The position numbers were made by a program, and so were the translations under genes. DNA of 64,000 nt, from NCBI GenBank assembly GCA_037783545.1, contig JBBELK010000458.1, positions 496,001 to 560,000 on the forward strand. Direction: 5' to 3'. The first letter of the stretch is position 1; the number at the start of each line of letters is the position of its first letter. Of this stretch, positions 37,901-53,100 are shown piece by piece. The notes beneath the pieces are model-generated. The model had not been told where the DNA came from, searched no databases, and was given only the letters and a program-made list of their open reading frames with translations. The DNA comes from Henricia sp. BOLD:AAB3569 (taxonomy: Eukaryota; Echinodermata; Asteroidea; Spinulosida; Echinasteridae).

Positions 37901-40900
37901 GATCATACCAGACGCAGTGTTCTCCGAAAGCAGCGTCTGTTTGTGCCAACAATTAGTGTGCCGGCACTGAGTTTTAGTTACATTTGACAATAACTCGGTC
38001 GGTTTGAACGGGAAACAGTTCAAATTTGCAGTATACGTTTGCGATGTAGTTCTGTTTAAGCAGAAAAAATGCGAAGCTTGTCTGGAAATTCCTTCAGCTC
38101 CAAAATTGCGATCATACGAAAGCGGGGTCTGTTTGTACCAACAATTAGTGTGCCGGCACTGAGTTTTAGTTACATTTGACAATAACTCGGTCGGTTTGAA
38201 CGGGAAACAGTTCAAATTTGCAGTATACGTTTGCGATGTAGTTCTGTTTAAGCAGAAAAAATGCGAAGCTTGTCTGGAAATTCCTTCAGCTCCAAAATTG
38301 CGATCATACGAAAGCGGGGTCTGTTTGTACCAACAATTAGTGTGCCGGCACTGAGTTTTAGCTACATTCGACAATAACTCGGTCGGTTTGAACTGGAAAC
38401 AGTTCAAATTTGCAGTATACGTTTGCGATGTAGATCTGTTTAAGCAGAAAACATGCGAAGCTTGTCTGGAAATTCCTTCAGCTCCAAAATTGCGATCATA
38501 CCAGACGCAGTGTTCTCCGAAAGCAGGGTCTGTTTGTGCCAACAATTAGTGTGCCGGCACTGAGTTTTAGCTACATTCGACAATAACTCGGTCGGTTTGA
38601 ACAGGAAACAGTTCAAATTTGCAGTATACGTTTGCGTTGTAGATCTGTTTAAGCAGAAAACATGCGAAGCTTGTCTGGAAATTCCTTCAGCTCCAAAATT
38701 GCGATCATACCAGACGCAGTGTTCTCCGAAAGCGGCGTCTGTTTGTGCCAACAATTAGTGTGCCGGCACTGAATTTTAGCTACATTCGACAATAACTCGG
38801 TCGGTTTGAACAGGAAACAGTTCAAATTTGCAGTATACGTTTGCGTTGTAGATCTGTTTAAGCAGAAAACATGCGAAGCTTGTCTGGAAATTCCTTCAGC
38901 TCCAAAATTGCGATCATACCAGACGCAGTGTTCTGCGAAAGCGTGGTCTGTTTGTGCCAACAATTAGCATGCCGACACTGAGTTTTAGCTACATTCGACA
39001 ATAACTCGTTCGGTTTGAACTGGAAACAGTTCAAATTTGCAGTATACGTTTGCGATGTAGATCTGTTTAAGCAGACAAAATGCGAAGCTTGTCTGGAAAT
39101 TCCTTCAGCTCCAAACTTCCGATCATACCAGACGCAGTGTTCTCCGAAAGCAGCGTCTGTTTGTGCCAACAATTAGTGTGCCGGCACTGAGTTTTAGTTA
39201 CATTTGACAATAACTCGGTCGGTTTGAACGGGAAACAGTTCAAATTTGCAGTATACGTTTGTGATGTAGTTCTGTTTAAGCAGAAAAAATGCGAAGCTTG
39301 TCTGGAAATTCCTTCAGCTCCAAAATTGCGATCATACGAAAGCGGGGTCTGTTTGTACCAACAATTAGTGTGCCGGCACTGAGTTTTAGTTACATTTGAC
39401 AATAACTCGGTCGGTTTGAACTGGAAACAGTTCAAATTTGCAGTATACGTTTGCGATGTAGATCTGTTGAAGCAGAAAACATGCGAAGCTTGTCTGGAAA
39501 TTCCTTCAGCTCCAAAATTGCGATCATACCAGATGCAGTGTTCTCCGAAAGCGGGGTCTGTTTGTGCCAACAATTAGTGTGCCGGCACTGAGTTTTAGTT
39601 ACATTTGACAATAACTCGGTCGGTTTGAACTGGAAACAGTTCAAATTTGCAGTATACGTTTGCGATGTAGATCTGTTTAAGCAGAAAACATGCGAAGCTT
39701 GTCTGGAAATTCCTTCAGCTCCAAAATTGCGATCATACCAGACGCAGTGTTCTGCGAAAGCGTGGTCTGTTTGTGCCAACAATTAGCATGCCGACACTGA
39801 GTTTTAGCTACATTCGACAATAACTCGTTCGGTTTGAACTGGAAACAGTTCAAATTTGCAGTATACGTTTGCGATGTAGATCTGTTTAAGCAGACAAAAT
39901 GCGAAGCTTGTCTGGAAATTCCTTCAGCTCCAAACTTCCGATCATACCAGACACAGTGTTCTCCGAAAGCAGCGTCTGTTTGTGCCAACAATTAGTGTGC
40001 CGGCACTGAGTTTTAGCTACATTCGACAATAACTCGGCCGGTTTGAACAGGAAACAGTTCAAATTTGCAGTATACGTTTGCGATGTAGTTCTGTTTAAGC
40101 AGAAAACATGCGAAGCTTGTCTGGAAATTCCTTCAGCTCCAAAATTGCGATCATACCAGACGCAGTGTTCTCCGAAAGCGTGGTCTGTTTGTGCCAAACA
40201 ATTAGTGTGCCGGCACTGAGTTTTAGTTACATTTGACAATAACTCGGTCGGTTTGAACGGGAAACAGTTCAAATTTGCAGTATACGTTCGCGATGTAGTT
40301 CTGTTTAAGCAGAACAAATGCGAAGCTTGTCTGGAAATTTTTTCAGCTCCAAAATTTCGATCATACTAGACGCAGTGTTCTCCGAAAGCGGGGTCTGTTT
40401 GTGCCAACAATTAGTGTGCCGGCACTGAGTTTTAGCTACATTCGACAATAACTCGGTCGGTTTGAACAGGAAACAGTTCAAATTTGCAGTATACGTTTGC
40501 GTTGTAGATCTGTTTAAGCAGAAAACATGCGAAGCTTGTCTGGAAATTCCTTCAGCTCCAAAATTGCGATCATACCAGATGCAGTGTTCTCCGAAAGCGG
40601 GGTCTGTTTGTGCCAACAATTAGTGTGCCGGCACTGAGTTTTAGTTACATTTGACAATAACTCGGTCGGTTTGAACTGGAAACAGTTCAAATTTGCAGTA
40701 TACGTTTGCGATGTAGATCTGTTTAAGCAGAAAACATGCGAAGCTTGTCTGGAAATTCCTTCAGCTCCAAAATTGCGATCATACCAGACGCAGTGTTCTG
40801 CGAAAGCGTGGTCTGTTTGTGCCAACAATTAGCATGCCGACACTGAGTTTTAGCTACATTCGACAATAACTCGTTCGGTTTGAACTGGAAACAGTTCAAA

Positions 40901-42133
40901 TTTGCAGTATACGTTTGCGATGTAGATCTGTTTAAGCAGACAAAATGCGAAGCTTGTCTGGAAATTCCTTCAGCTCCAAACTTCCGATCATACCAGACAC
41001 AGTGTTCTCCGAAAGCGTGGTCTGTTTGTGCCAAACAATTAGTGTGCCGGCACTGAGTTTTAGTTACATTTGACAATAACTCGGTCGGTTTGAACGGGAA
41101 ACAGTTCAAATTTGCAGTATACGTTTGCGATGTAGTTCTGTTTAAGCAGAACAAATGCGAAGCTTGTCTGGAAATTCTTTCAGCTCCAAAATTTCGATCA
41201 TACTAGACGCAGTGTTCTCCGAAAGCGGGGTCTGTTTGTGCCAACAATTAGTGTGCCGGCACTGAGTTTTAGCTACATTCGACAATAACTCGGTCGGTTT
41301 GAACAGGAAACAGTTCAAATTTGCAGTATACGTTTGCGTTGTAGATCTGTTTAAGCAGAAAACATGCGAAGCTTGTCTGGAAATTCCTTCAGCTCCAAAA
41401 TTGCGATCATACCAGACGCAGTGTTCTCCGAAAGCGGCGTCTGTTTGTGCCAACAATTAGTGTGCCGGCACTGAGTTTTAGTTACATTTGACAATAACTC
41501 GGTCGGTTTAAACGGGAAACAGTTCAAATTTGCAGTATACGTTTGCGATGTAGTTCTGTTTAAGCAGAAAAAATGCGAAGCTTGTCTGGAAATTCCTTCA
41601 GCTCCAAAATTGCGATCATACCAGACGCAGTGTTCTCCGAAAGCGGGGTCTGTTTGTGCCAACAATTAGTGTGCCGGCACTGAGTTTTAGTTACATTTGA
41701 CAATAACTCGGTCGGTTTGAACGGGAAACAGTTAAAATTTGCAGTATACGTTTGCGATGTAGTTCTGTTTAAGCAGAACAAATGCGAAGCTTGTCTGGAA
41801 ATTCCTTCAGCTCCAAAATTTCGACCATACCAGACGCAGTGTTCTCCGAAAGCGGTGTCTGTTTGTGCCAACAATTAGTGTGCCGGCACTGAGTTTTAGC
41901 TACATTTGACAATAACTCGGTCGGTTTGAACAGGAAACAGTTCAAATTTGCAGTATACGTTTGCGATGTAGTTCTGTTTAAGCAGAAAAAATGCGAAGCT
42001 TGTCTGGAAATTCCTTCAGCTCCAAAATTGCGATCATACGAAAGCGGGGTCTGTTTGTACCAACAATTAGTGTGCCGGCACTGAGTTTTAGTTACATTTG
42101 ACAATAACTCGGTCGGTTTGAACTGGAAACAGT

Positions 42134-44116
42134 TCAAATTTGCAGTATACGTTTGCGATGTAGATCTGTTGAAGCAGAAAACATGCGAAGCTTGTCTGGA
42201 AATTCCTTCAGCTCCAAAATTGCGATCATACCAGATGCAGTGTTCTCCGAAAGCGGGGTCTGTTTGTGCCAACAATTAGTGTGCCGGCACTGAGTTTTAG
42301 TTACATTTGACAATAACTCGGTCGGTTTGAACTGGAAACAGTTCAAATTTGCAGTATACGTTTGCGATGTAGATCTGTTTAAGCAGAAAACATGCGAAGC
42401 TTGTCTGGAAATTCCTTCAGCTCCAAAATTGCGATCATACCAGACGCAGTGTTCTGCGAAAGCGTGGTCTGTTTGTGCCAACAATTAGCATGCCGACACT
42501 GAGTTTTAGCTACATTCGACAATAACTCGTTCGGTTTGAACTGGAAACAGTTCAAATTTGCAGTATACGTTTGCGATGTAGATCTGTTTAAGCAGACAAA
42601 ATGCGAAGCTTGTCTGGAAATTCCTTCAGCTCCAAACTTCCGATCATACCAGACACAGTGTTCTCCGAAAGCAGCGTCTGTTTGTGCCAACAATTAGTGT
42701 GCCGGCACTGAGTTTTAGCTACATTCGACAATAACTCGGCCGGTTTGAACAGGAAACAGTTCAAATTTGCAGTATACGTTTGCGATGTAGTTCTGTTTAA
42801 GCAGAAAACATGCGAAGCTTGTCTGGAAATTCCTTCAGCTCCAAAATTGCGATCATACCAGACGCAGTGTTCTCCGAAAGCGTGGTCTGTTTGTGCCAAA
42901 CAATTAGTGTGCCGGCACTGAGTTTTAGTTACATTTGACAATAACTCGGTCGGTTTGAACGGGAAACAGTTCAAATTTGCAGTATACGTTTGCGATGTAG
43001 TTCTGTTTAAGCAGAACAAATGCGAAGCTTGTCTGGAAATTCTTTCAGCTCCAAAATTTCGATCATACTAGACGCAGTGTTCTCCGAAAGCGGGGTCTGT
43101 TTGTGCCAACAATTAGTGTGCCGGCACTGAGTTTTAGCTACATTCGACAATAACTCGGTCGGTTTGAACAGGAAACAGTTCAAATTTGCAGTATACGTTT
43201 GCGTTGTAGATCTGTTTAAGCAGAAAACATGCGAAGCTTGTCTGGAAATTCCTTCAGCTCCAAAATTGCGATCATACCAGATGCAGTGTTCTCCGAAAGC
43301 GGGGTCTGTTTGTGCCAACAATTAGTGTGCCGGCACTGAGTTTTAGTTACATTTGACAATAACTCGGTCGGTTTGAACTGGAAACAGTTCAAATTTGCAG
43401 TATACGTTTGCGATGTAGATCTGTTTAAGCAGAAAACATGCGAAGCTTGTCTGGAAATTCCTTCAGCTCCAAAATTGCGATCATACCAGACGCAGTGTTC
43501 TGCGAAAGCGTGGTCTGTTTGTGCCAACAATTAGCATGCCGACACTGAGTTTTAGCTACATTCGACAATAACTCGTTCGGTTTGAACTGGAAACAGTTCA
43601 AATTTGCAGTATACGTTTGCGATGTAGATCTGTTTAAGCAGACAAAATGCGAAGCTTGTCTGGAAATTCCTTCAGCTCCAAACTTCCGATCATACCAGAC
43701 ACAGTGTTCTCCGAAAGCAGCGTCTGTTTGTGCCAACAATTAGTGTGCCGGCACTGAGTTTTAGCTACATTCGACAATAACTCGGCCGGTTTGAACAGGA
43801 AACAGTTCAAATTTGCAGTATACGTTTGCGATGTAGTTCTGTTTAAGCAGAAAACATGCGAAGCTTGTCTGGAAATTCCTTCAGCTCCAAAATTGCGATC
43901 ATACCAGACGCAGTGTTCTCCGAAAGCGTGGTCTGTTTGTGCCAAACAATTAGTGTGCCGGCACTGAGTTTTAGTTACATTTGACAATAACTCGGTCGGT
44001 TTGAACGGGAAACAGTTCAAATTTGCAGTATACGTTTGCGATGTAGTTCTGTTTAAGCAGAACAAATGCGAAGCTTGTCTGGAAATTCTTTCAGCTCCAA
44101 AATTTCGATCATACTA
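42134..44116. repeat. Five-monomer tandem duplication (1,046 bp)
   Basis: The order of monomer types from about 42134 to 43070 is repeated from about 43180 to 44116, at an offset of 1,046 bp (five units: four of 209 bp plus one of 210 bp). The extra-A monomer (GCCAAACAATT) occurs in both halves near 42896 and 43942. The two halves differ at least at the GATGCAGTG versus GACGCAGTG site in the monomer that follows. Confidence 0.8.
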
Positions 44117-47100
44117 GACGCAGTGTTCTCCGAAAGCGGGGTCTGTTTGTGCCAACAATTAGTGTGCCGGCACTGAGTTTTAGCTACATTCGACAATAAC
44201 TCGGTCGGTTTGAACAGGAAACAGTTCAAATTTGCAGTATACGTTTGCGTTGTAGATCTGTTTAAGCAGAAAACATGCGAAGCTTGTCTGGAAATTCCTT
44301 CAGCTCCAAAATTGCGATCATACCAGACGCAGTGTTCTCCGAAAGCGGCGTCTGTTTGTGCCAACAATTAGTGTGCCGGCACTGAGTTTTAGTTACATTT
44401 GACAATAACTCGGTCGGTTTGAACGGGAAACAGTTAAAATTTGCAGTATACGTTTGCGATGTAGTTCTGTTTAAGCAGAACAAATGCGAAGCTTGTCTGG
44501 AAATTCCTTCAGCTCCAAAATTTCGACCATACCAGACGCAGTGTTCTCCGAAAGCGGTGTCTGTTTGTGCCAACAATTAGTGTGCCGGCACTGAGTTTTA
44601 GCTACATTTGACAATAACTCGGTCGGTTTGAACAGGAAACAGTTCAAATTTGCAGTATACGTTTGCGATGTAGTTCTGTTTAAGCAGAAAAAATGCGAAG
44701 CTTGTCTGGAAATTCCTTCAGCTCCAAAATTGCGATCATACGAAAGCGGGGTCTGTTTGTACCAACAATTAGTGTGCCGGCACTGAGTTTTAGCTACATT
44801 CGACAATAACTCGTTCGGTTTGAACTGGAAACAGTTCAAATTTGCAGTATACTTTTGCGATGTAGATCTGTTTAAGCAGACAAAATGCGAAGCTTGTCTG
44901 GAAATTCCTTCAGCTCCAAACTTCCGATCATACCAGACACAGTGTTCTCCGAAAGCAGCGTCTGTTTGTGCCAACAATTAGTGTGCCGGCACTGAGTTTT
45001 AGTTACATTTGACAATAACTCGGTCGGTTTGAACTGGAAACAGTTCAAATTTGCAGTATACGTTTGCGATGTAGATCTGTTGAAGCAGAAAACATGCGAA
45101 GCTTGTCTGGAAATTCCTTCAGCTCCAAAATTGCGATCATACCAGACGCAGTGTTCTCCGAAAGCGGCGTCTGTTTGTGCCAACAATTAGTGTGCCGGCA
45201 CTGAGTTTTAGCTACATTCGACAATAACTCGGTCGGTTTGAACAGGAAACAGTTCAAATTTGCAGTATACGTTTGCGTTGTAGATCTGTTTAAGCAGAAA
45301 ACATGCGAAGCTTGTCTGGAAATTCCTTCAGCTCCAAAATTGCGATCATACCAGACGCAGTGTTCTCCGAAAGCGGGGTCTGTTTGTGCCAACAATTAGT
45401 GTGCCGGCACTGAGTTTTAGCTACATTCGACAATAACTCGGCCGGTTTGAACAGGAAACAGTTCAAATTTGCAGTATACGTTTGCGATGTAGTTCTGTTT
45501 AAGCAGAAAACATGCGAAGCTTGTCTGGAAATTCCTTCAGCTCCAAAATTGCGATCATACCAGACGCAGTGTTCTCCGAAAGCGTGGTCTGTTTGTGCCA
45601 AACAATTAGTGTGCCGGCACTGAGTTTTAGTTACATTTGACAATAACTCGGTCGGTTTGAACGGGAAACAGTTCAAATTTGCAGTATACGTTTGCGATGT
45701 AGTTCTGTTTAAGCAGAACAAATGCGAAGCTTGTCTGGAAATTCTTTCAGCTCCAAAATTTCGATCATACTAGACGCAGTGTTCTCCGAAAGCGGGGTCT
45801 GTTTGTGCCAACAATTAGTGTGCCGGCACTGAGTTTTAGCTACATTCGACAATAACTCGGTCGGTTTGAACAGGAAACAGTTCAAATTTGCAGTATACGT
45901 TTGCGTTGTAGATCTGTTTAAGCAGAAAACATGCGAAGCTTGTCTGGAAATTCCTTCAGCTCCAAAATTGCGATCATACCAGACGCAGTGTTCTCCGAAA
46001 GCGGCGTCTGTTTGTGCCAACAATTAGTGTGCCGGCACTGAGTTTTAGTTACATTTGACAATAACTCGGTCGGTTTGAACGGAAAACAGTTCAAATTTGC
46101 AGTATACGTTTGCGATGTAGTTCTGTTTAAGCAGAAAAAATGCGAAGCTTGTCTGGAAATTCCTTCAGCTCCAAAATTGCGATCATACCAGACGCAGTGT
46201 TCTCCGAAAGCGGGGTCTGTTTGTGCCAACAATTAGTGTGCCGGCACTGAGTTTTAGTTACATTTGACAATAACTCGGTCGGTTTGAACGGGAAACAGTT
46301 CAAATTTGCAGTATACGTTTGCGATGTAGTTCTGTTTAAGCAGAACAAATGCGAAGCTTGTCTGGAAATTCCTTCAGCTCCAAAATTTCGATCATACCAG
46401 ACGCAGTGTTCTCCGAAAGCGGTGTCTGTTTGTGCCAACAATTAGTGTGCCGGCACTGAGTTTTAGCTACATTCGACAATAACTCGGTCGGTTTGAACAG
46501 GAAACAGTTCAAATTTGCAGTATACGTTTGCGATGTAGTTCTGTTTAAGCAGAAAAAATGCGAAGCTTGTCTGGAAATTCCTTCAGCTCCAAAATTGCGA
46601 TCATACGAAAGCGGGGTCTGTTTGTACCAACAATTAGTGTGCCGGCACTGAGTTTTAGCTACATTCGACAATAACTCGTTCGGTTTGAACTGGAAACAGT
46701 TCAAATTTGCAGTATACGTTTGCGATGTAGATCTGTTCAAGCAGACAAAATGCGAAGCTTGTCTGGAAATTCCTTCAGCTCCAAACTTCCGATCATACCA
46801 GACACAGTGTTCTCCGAAAGCAGCGTCTGTTTGTGCCAACAATTAGTGTGCCGGCACTGAGTTTTAGTTACATTTGACAATAACTCGGTCGGTTTGAACT
46901 GGAAACAGTTCAAATTTGCAGTATACGTTTGCGATGTAGATCTGTTGAAGCAGAAAACATGCGAAGCTTGTCTGGAAATTCCTTCAGCTCCAAAATTGCG
47001 ATCATACCAGACGCAGTGTTCTCCGAAAGCGGCGTCTGTTTGTGCCAACAATTAGTGTGCCGGCACTGAGTTTTAGCTACATTCGACAATAACTCGGTCG

Positions 47101-50100
47101 GTTTGAACAGGAAACAGTTCAAATTTGCAGTATACGTTTGCGTTGTAGATCTGTTTAAGCAGAAAACATGCGAAGCTTGTCTGGAAATTCCTTCAGCTCC
47201 AAAATTGCGATCATACCAGACGCAGTGTTCTGCGAAAGCGTGGTCTGTTTGTGCCAACAATTAGCATGCCGACACTGAGTTTTAGCTACATTCGACAATA
47301 ACTCGTTCGGTTTGAACTGGAAACAGTTCAAATTTGCAGTATACGTTTGCGATGTAGATCTGTTTAAGCAGACAAAATGCGAAACTTGTCTGGAAATTCC
47401 TTCAGCTCCAAACTTCCGATCATACCAGACGCAGTGTTCTCCGAAAGCAGCGTCTGTTTGTGCCAACAATTAGTGTGCCGGCACTGAGTTTTAGTTACAT
47501 TTGACAATAACTCGGTCGGTTTGAACGGGAAACAGTTCAAATTTGCAGTATACGTTTGCGATGTAGTTCTGTTTAAGCAGAAAAAATGCGAAGCTTGTCT
47601 GGAAATTCCTTCAGCTCCAAAATTGCGATCATACGAAAGCGGGGTCTGTTTGTACCAACAATTAGTGTGCCGGCACTGAGTTTTAGTTACATTTGACAAT
47701 AACTCGGTCGGTTTGAACGGGAAACAGTTCAAATTTGCAGTATACGTTTGCGATGTAGTTCTGTTTAAGCAGAAAAAATGCGAAGCTTGTCTGGAAATTC
47801 CTTCAGCTCCAAAATTGCGATCATACGAAAGCGGGGTCTGTTTGTACCAACAATTAGTGTGCCGGCACTGAGTTTTAGCTACATTCGACAATAACTCGGT
47901 CGGTTTGAACTGGAAACAGTTCAAATTTGCAGTATACGTTTGCGATGTAGATCTGTTTAAGCAGAAAACATGCGAAGCTTGTCTGGAAATTCCTTCAGCT
48001 CCAAAATTGCGATCATACCAGACGCAGTGTTCTCCGAAAGCAGGGTCTGTTTGTGCCAACAATTAGTGTGCCGGCACTGAGTTTTAGCTACATTCGACAA
48101 TAACTCGGTCGGTTTGAACAGGAAACAGTTCAAATTTGCAGTATACGTTTGCGTTGTAGATCTGTTTAAGCAGAAAACATGCGAAGCTTGTCTGGAAATT
48201 CCTTCAGCTCCAAAATTGCGATCATACCAGACGCAGTGTTCTCCGAAAGCGGCGTCTGTTTGTGCCAACAATTAGTGTGCCGGCACTGAATTTTAGCTAC
48301 ATTCGACAATAACTCGGTCGGTTTGAACAGGAAACAGTTCAAATTTGCAGTATACGTTTGCGTTGTAGATCTGTTTAAGCAGAAAACATGCGAAGCTTGT
48401 CTGGAAATTCCTTCAGCTCCAAAATTGCGATCATACCAGACGCAGTGTTCTGCGAAAGCGTGGTCTGTTTGTGCCAACAATTAGCATGCCGACACTGAGT
48501 TTTAGCTACATTCGACAATAACTCGTTCGGTTTGAACTGGAAACAGTTCAAATTTGCAGTATACGTTTGCGATGTAGATCTGTTTAAGCAGACAAAATGC
48601 GAAGCTTGTCTGGAAATTCCTTCAGCTCCAAACTTCCGATCATACCAGACGCAGTGTTCTCCGAAAGCAGCGTCTGTTTGTGCCAACAATTAGTGTGCCG
48701 GCACTGAGTTTTAGTTACATTTGACAATAACTCGGTCGGTTTGAACGGGAAACAGTTCAAATTTGCAGTATACGTTTGTGATGTAGTTCTGTTTAAGCAG
48801 AAAAAATGCGAAGCTTGTCTGGAAATTCCTTCAGCTCCAAAATTGCGATCATACGAAAGCGGGGTCTGTTTGTACCAACAATTAGTGTGCCGGCACTGAG
48901 TTTTAGTTACATTTGACAATAACTCGGTCGGTTTGAACTGGAAACAGTTCAAATTTGCAGTATACGTTTGCGATGTAGATCTGTTGAAGCAGAAAACATG
49001 CGAAGCTTGTCTGGAAATTCCTTCAGCTCCAAAATTGCGATCATACCAGATGCAGTGTTCTCCGAAAGCGGGGTCTGTTTGTGCCAACAATTAGTGTGCC
49101 GGCACTGAGTTTTAGTTACATTTGACAATAACTCGGTCGGTTTGAACTGGAAACAGTTCAAATTTGCAGTATACGTTTGCGATGTAGATCTGTTTAAGCA
49201 GAAAACATGCGAAGCTTGTCTGGAAATTCCTTCAGCTCCAAAATTGCGATCATACCAGACGCAGTGTTCTGCGAAAGCGTGGTCTGTTTGTGCCAACAAT
49301 TAGCATGCCGACACTGAGTTTTAGCTACATTCGACAATAACTCGTTCGGTTTGAACTGGAAACAGTTCAAATTTGCAGTATACGTTTGCGATGTAGATCT
49401 GTTTAAGCAGACAAAATGCGAAGCTTGTCTGGAAATTCCTTCAGCTCCAAACTTCCGATCATACCAGACACAGTGTTCTCCGAAAGCAGCGTCTGTTTGT
49501 GCCAACAATTAGTGTGCCGGCACTGAGTTTTAGCTACATTCGACAATAACTCGGTCGGTTTGAACAGGAAACAGTTCAAATTTGCAGTATACGTTTGCGT
49601 TGTAGATCTGTTGAAGCAGAAAACATGCGAAGCTTGTCTGGAAATTCCTTCAGCTCCAAAATTGCGATCATACCAGACGCAGTGTTCTCCGAAAGCGGCG
49701 TCTGTTTGTGCCAACAATTAGTGTGCCGGCACTGAGTTTTAGCTACATTCGACAATAACTCGGTCGGTTTGAACAGGAAACAGTTCAAATTTGCAGTATA
49801 CGTTTGCGTTGTAGATCTGTTTAAGCAGAAAACATGCGAAGCTTGTCTGGAAATTCCTTCAGCTCCAAAATTGCGATCATACCAGACGCAGTGTTCTGCG
49901 AAAGCGTGGTCTGTTTGTGCCAACAATTAGCATGCCGACACTGAGTTTTAGCTACATTCGACAATAACTCGTTCGGTTTGAACTGGAAACAGTTCAAATT
50001 TGCAGTATACGTTTGCGATGTAGATCTGTTCAAGCAGACAAAATGCGAAGCTTGTCTGGAAATTCCTTCAGCTCCAAACTTCCGATCATACCAGACGCAG

Positions 50101-53100
50101 TGTTCTCCGAAAGCAGCGTCTGTTTGTGCCAACAATTAGTGTGCCGGCACTGAGTTTTAGTTACATTTGACAATAACTCGGTCGGTTTGAACGGGAAACA
50201 GTTCAAATTTGCAGTATACGTTTGTGATGTAGTTCTGTTTAAGCAGAAAAAATGCGAAGCTTGTCTGGAAATTCCTTCAGCTCCAAAATTGCGATCATAC
50301 GAAAGCGGGGTCTGTTTGTGCCAACAATTAGTGTGCCGGCACTGAGTTTTAGTTACATTTGACAATAACTCGGTCGGTTTGAACGGGAAACAGTTCAAAT
50401 TTGCAGTATACGTTTGTGATGTAGTTCTGTTTAAGCAGAAAAAATGCGAAGCTTGTCTGGAAATTCCTTCAGCTCCAAAATTGCGATCATACCAGACGCA
50501 GTGTTCTCCGAAAGCGGCGTCTGTTTGTGCCAACAATTAGTGTGCCGGCACTGAGTTTTAGTTACATTTGACAATAACTCGGTCGGTTTGAACGGGAAAC
50601 AGTTCAAATTTGCAGTATACGTTTGCGATGTAGTTCTGTTTAAGCAGAAAAAATGCGAAGCTTGTCTGGAAATTCCTTCAGCTCCAAAATTGCGATCATA
50701 CCAGACGCAGTGTTCTCCGAAAGCGGGGTCTGTTTGTGCCAACAATTAGTGTGCCGGCACTGAGTTTTAGCTACATTCGACAATAACTCGGTCGGTTTGA
50801 ACAGGAAACAGTTCAAATTTGCAGTATACGTTTGCGATGTAGTTCTGTTTAAGCAGAAAACATGCGAAGCTTGTCTGGAAATTCCTTCAGCTCCAAAATT
50901 GCGATCATACCAGACGCAGTGTTCTCCGAAAGCGGGGTCTGTTTGTGCCAACAATTAGTGTGCCGGCACTGAGTTTTAGCTACATTCGACAATAACTCGG
51001 CCGGTTTGAACTGGAAACAGTTCAAATTTGCAGTATACGTTTGCGTTGTAGATCTGTTTAAGCAGAAAACATGCGAAGCTTGTCTGGAAATTCCTTCAGC
51101 TCCAAAATTGCGATCATACCAGACGCAGTGTTCTCCGAAAGCGGGGTCTGTTTGTGCCAACAATTAGTGTGCCGGCACTGAGTTTTAGCTACATTCGACA
51201 ATAACTCGTTCTGTTTGAACTGGAAACAGTTCAAATTTGCAGTATACGTTTGCGATGTAGATCTGTTTAAGCAGACAAAATGCGAAGCTTGTCTGGAAAT
51301 TCCTTCAGCTCCAAACTTTCGATCATACCAGACGCAGTGTTCTCCGAAAGCGGGGTCTGTTTGTGCCAACAATTAGTGTGCCGGCACTGAGTTTTAGCTA
51401 CATTCGACAATAACTCGGCCGGTTTGAACAGGAAACAGTTCAAATTTGCAGTATACGTTTGCGATGTAGTTCTGTTTAAGCACAAAAAATGCGAAGCTTG
51501 TCTGGAGATTCCTTCAGCTCCAAAATTGCGATCATACCAGACGCAGTGTTCTCCGAAAGCGGGGTCTGTTTGTGCCAACAATTAGTGTGCCGGCACTGAG
51601 TTTTAGCTACATTCGACAATAACTCGGCCGGTTTGAACAGGAAACAGTTCAAATTTGCAGTATACGTTTGCGATGTAGTTCTGTTTAAGCAGAACAAATG
51701 CGAAGCTTGTCTGGAAATTCTTTCAGCTCCAAAATTTCGATCATACTAGACGCAGTGTTCTCCGAAAGCGGGGTCTGTTTGTGCCAACAATTAGTGTGCC
51801 GGCACTGAGTTTTAGCTACATTCGACAATAACTCGGTCGGTTTGAACAGGAAACAGTTCAAATTTGCAGTATACGTTTGCGTTGTAGATCTGTTTAAGCA
51901 GAAAACATGCGAAGCTTGTCTGGAAATTCCTTCAGCTCCAAAATTGCGATCATACCAGACGCAGTGTTCTCCGAAAGCGGCGTCTGTTTGTGCCAACAAT
52001 TAGTGTGCCGGCACTGAGTTTTAGTTACATTTGACAATAACTCGGTCGGTTTGAACGGGAAACAGTTAAAATTTGCAGTATACGTTTGCGATGTAGTTCT
52101 GTTTAAGCAGAACAAATGCGAAGCTTGTCTGGAAATTCCTTCAGCTCCAAAATTTCGACCATACCAGACGCAGTGTTCTCCGAAAGCGGTGTCTGTTTGT
52201 GCCAACAATTAGTGTGCCGGCACTGAGTTTTAGCTACATTTGACAATAACTCGGTCGGTTTGAACAGGAAACAGTTCAAATTTGCAGTATACGTTTGCGA
52301 TGTAGTTCTGTTTAAGCAGAAAAAATGCGAAGCTTGTCTGGAAATTCCTTCAGCTCCAAAATTGCGATCATACGAAAGCGGGTCTGTTTGTACCAACAAT
52401 TAGTGTGCCGGCACTGAGTTTTAGCTACATTCGACAATAACTCGTTCGGTTTGAACTGGAAACAGTTCAAATTTGCAGTATACGTTTGCGATGTAGATCT
52501 GTTTAAGCAGACAAAATGCGAAGCTTGTCTGGAAATTCCTTCAGCTCCAAACTTCCGATCATACCAGACACAGTGTTCTCCGAAAGCAGCGTCTGTTTGT
52601 GCCAACAATTAGTGTGCCGGCACTGAGTTTTAGTTACATTTGACAATAACTCGGTCGGTTTGAACTGGAAACAGTTCAAATTTGCAGTATACGTTTGCGA
52701 TGTAGATCTGTTGAAGCAGAAAACATGCGAAGCTTGTCTGGAAATTCCTTCAGCTCCAAAATTGCGATCATACCAGACGCAGTGTTCTCCGAAAGCGGCG
52801 TCTGTTTGTGCCAACAATTAGTGTGCCGGCACTGAGTTTTAGCTACATTCGACAATAACTCGGTCGGTTTGAACAGGAAACAGTTCAAATTTGCAGTATA
52901 CGTTTGCGTTGTAGATCTGTTTAAGCAGAAAACATGCGAAGCTTGTCTGGAAATTCCTTCAGCTCGAAAATTGCGATCATACCAGACGCAGTGTTCTGCG
53001 AAAGCGTGGTCTGTTTGTGCCAACAATTAGCATGCCGACACTGAGTTTTAGCTACATTCGACAATAACTCGTTCGGTTTGAACTGGAAACAGTTCAAATT

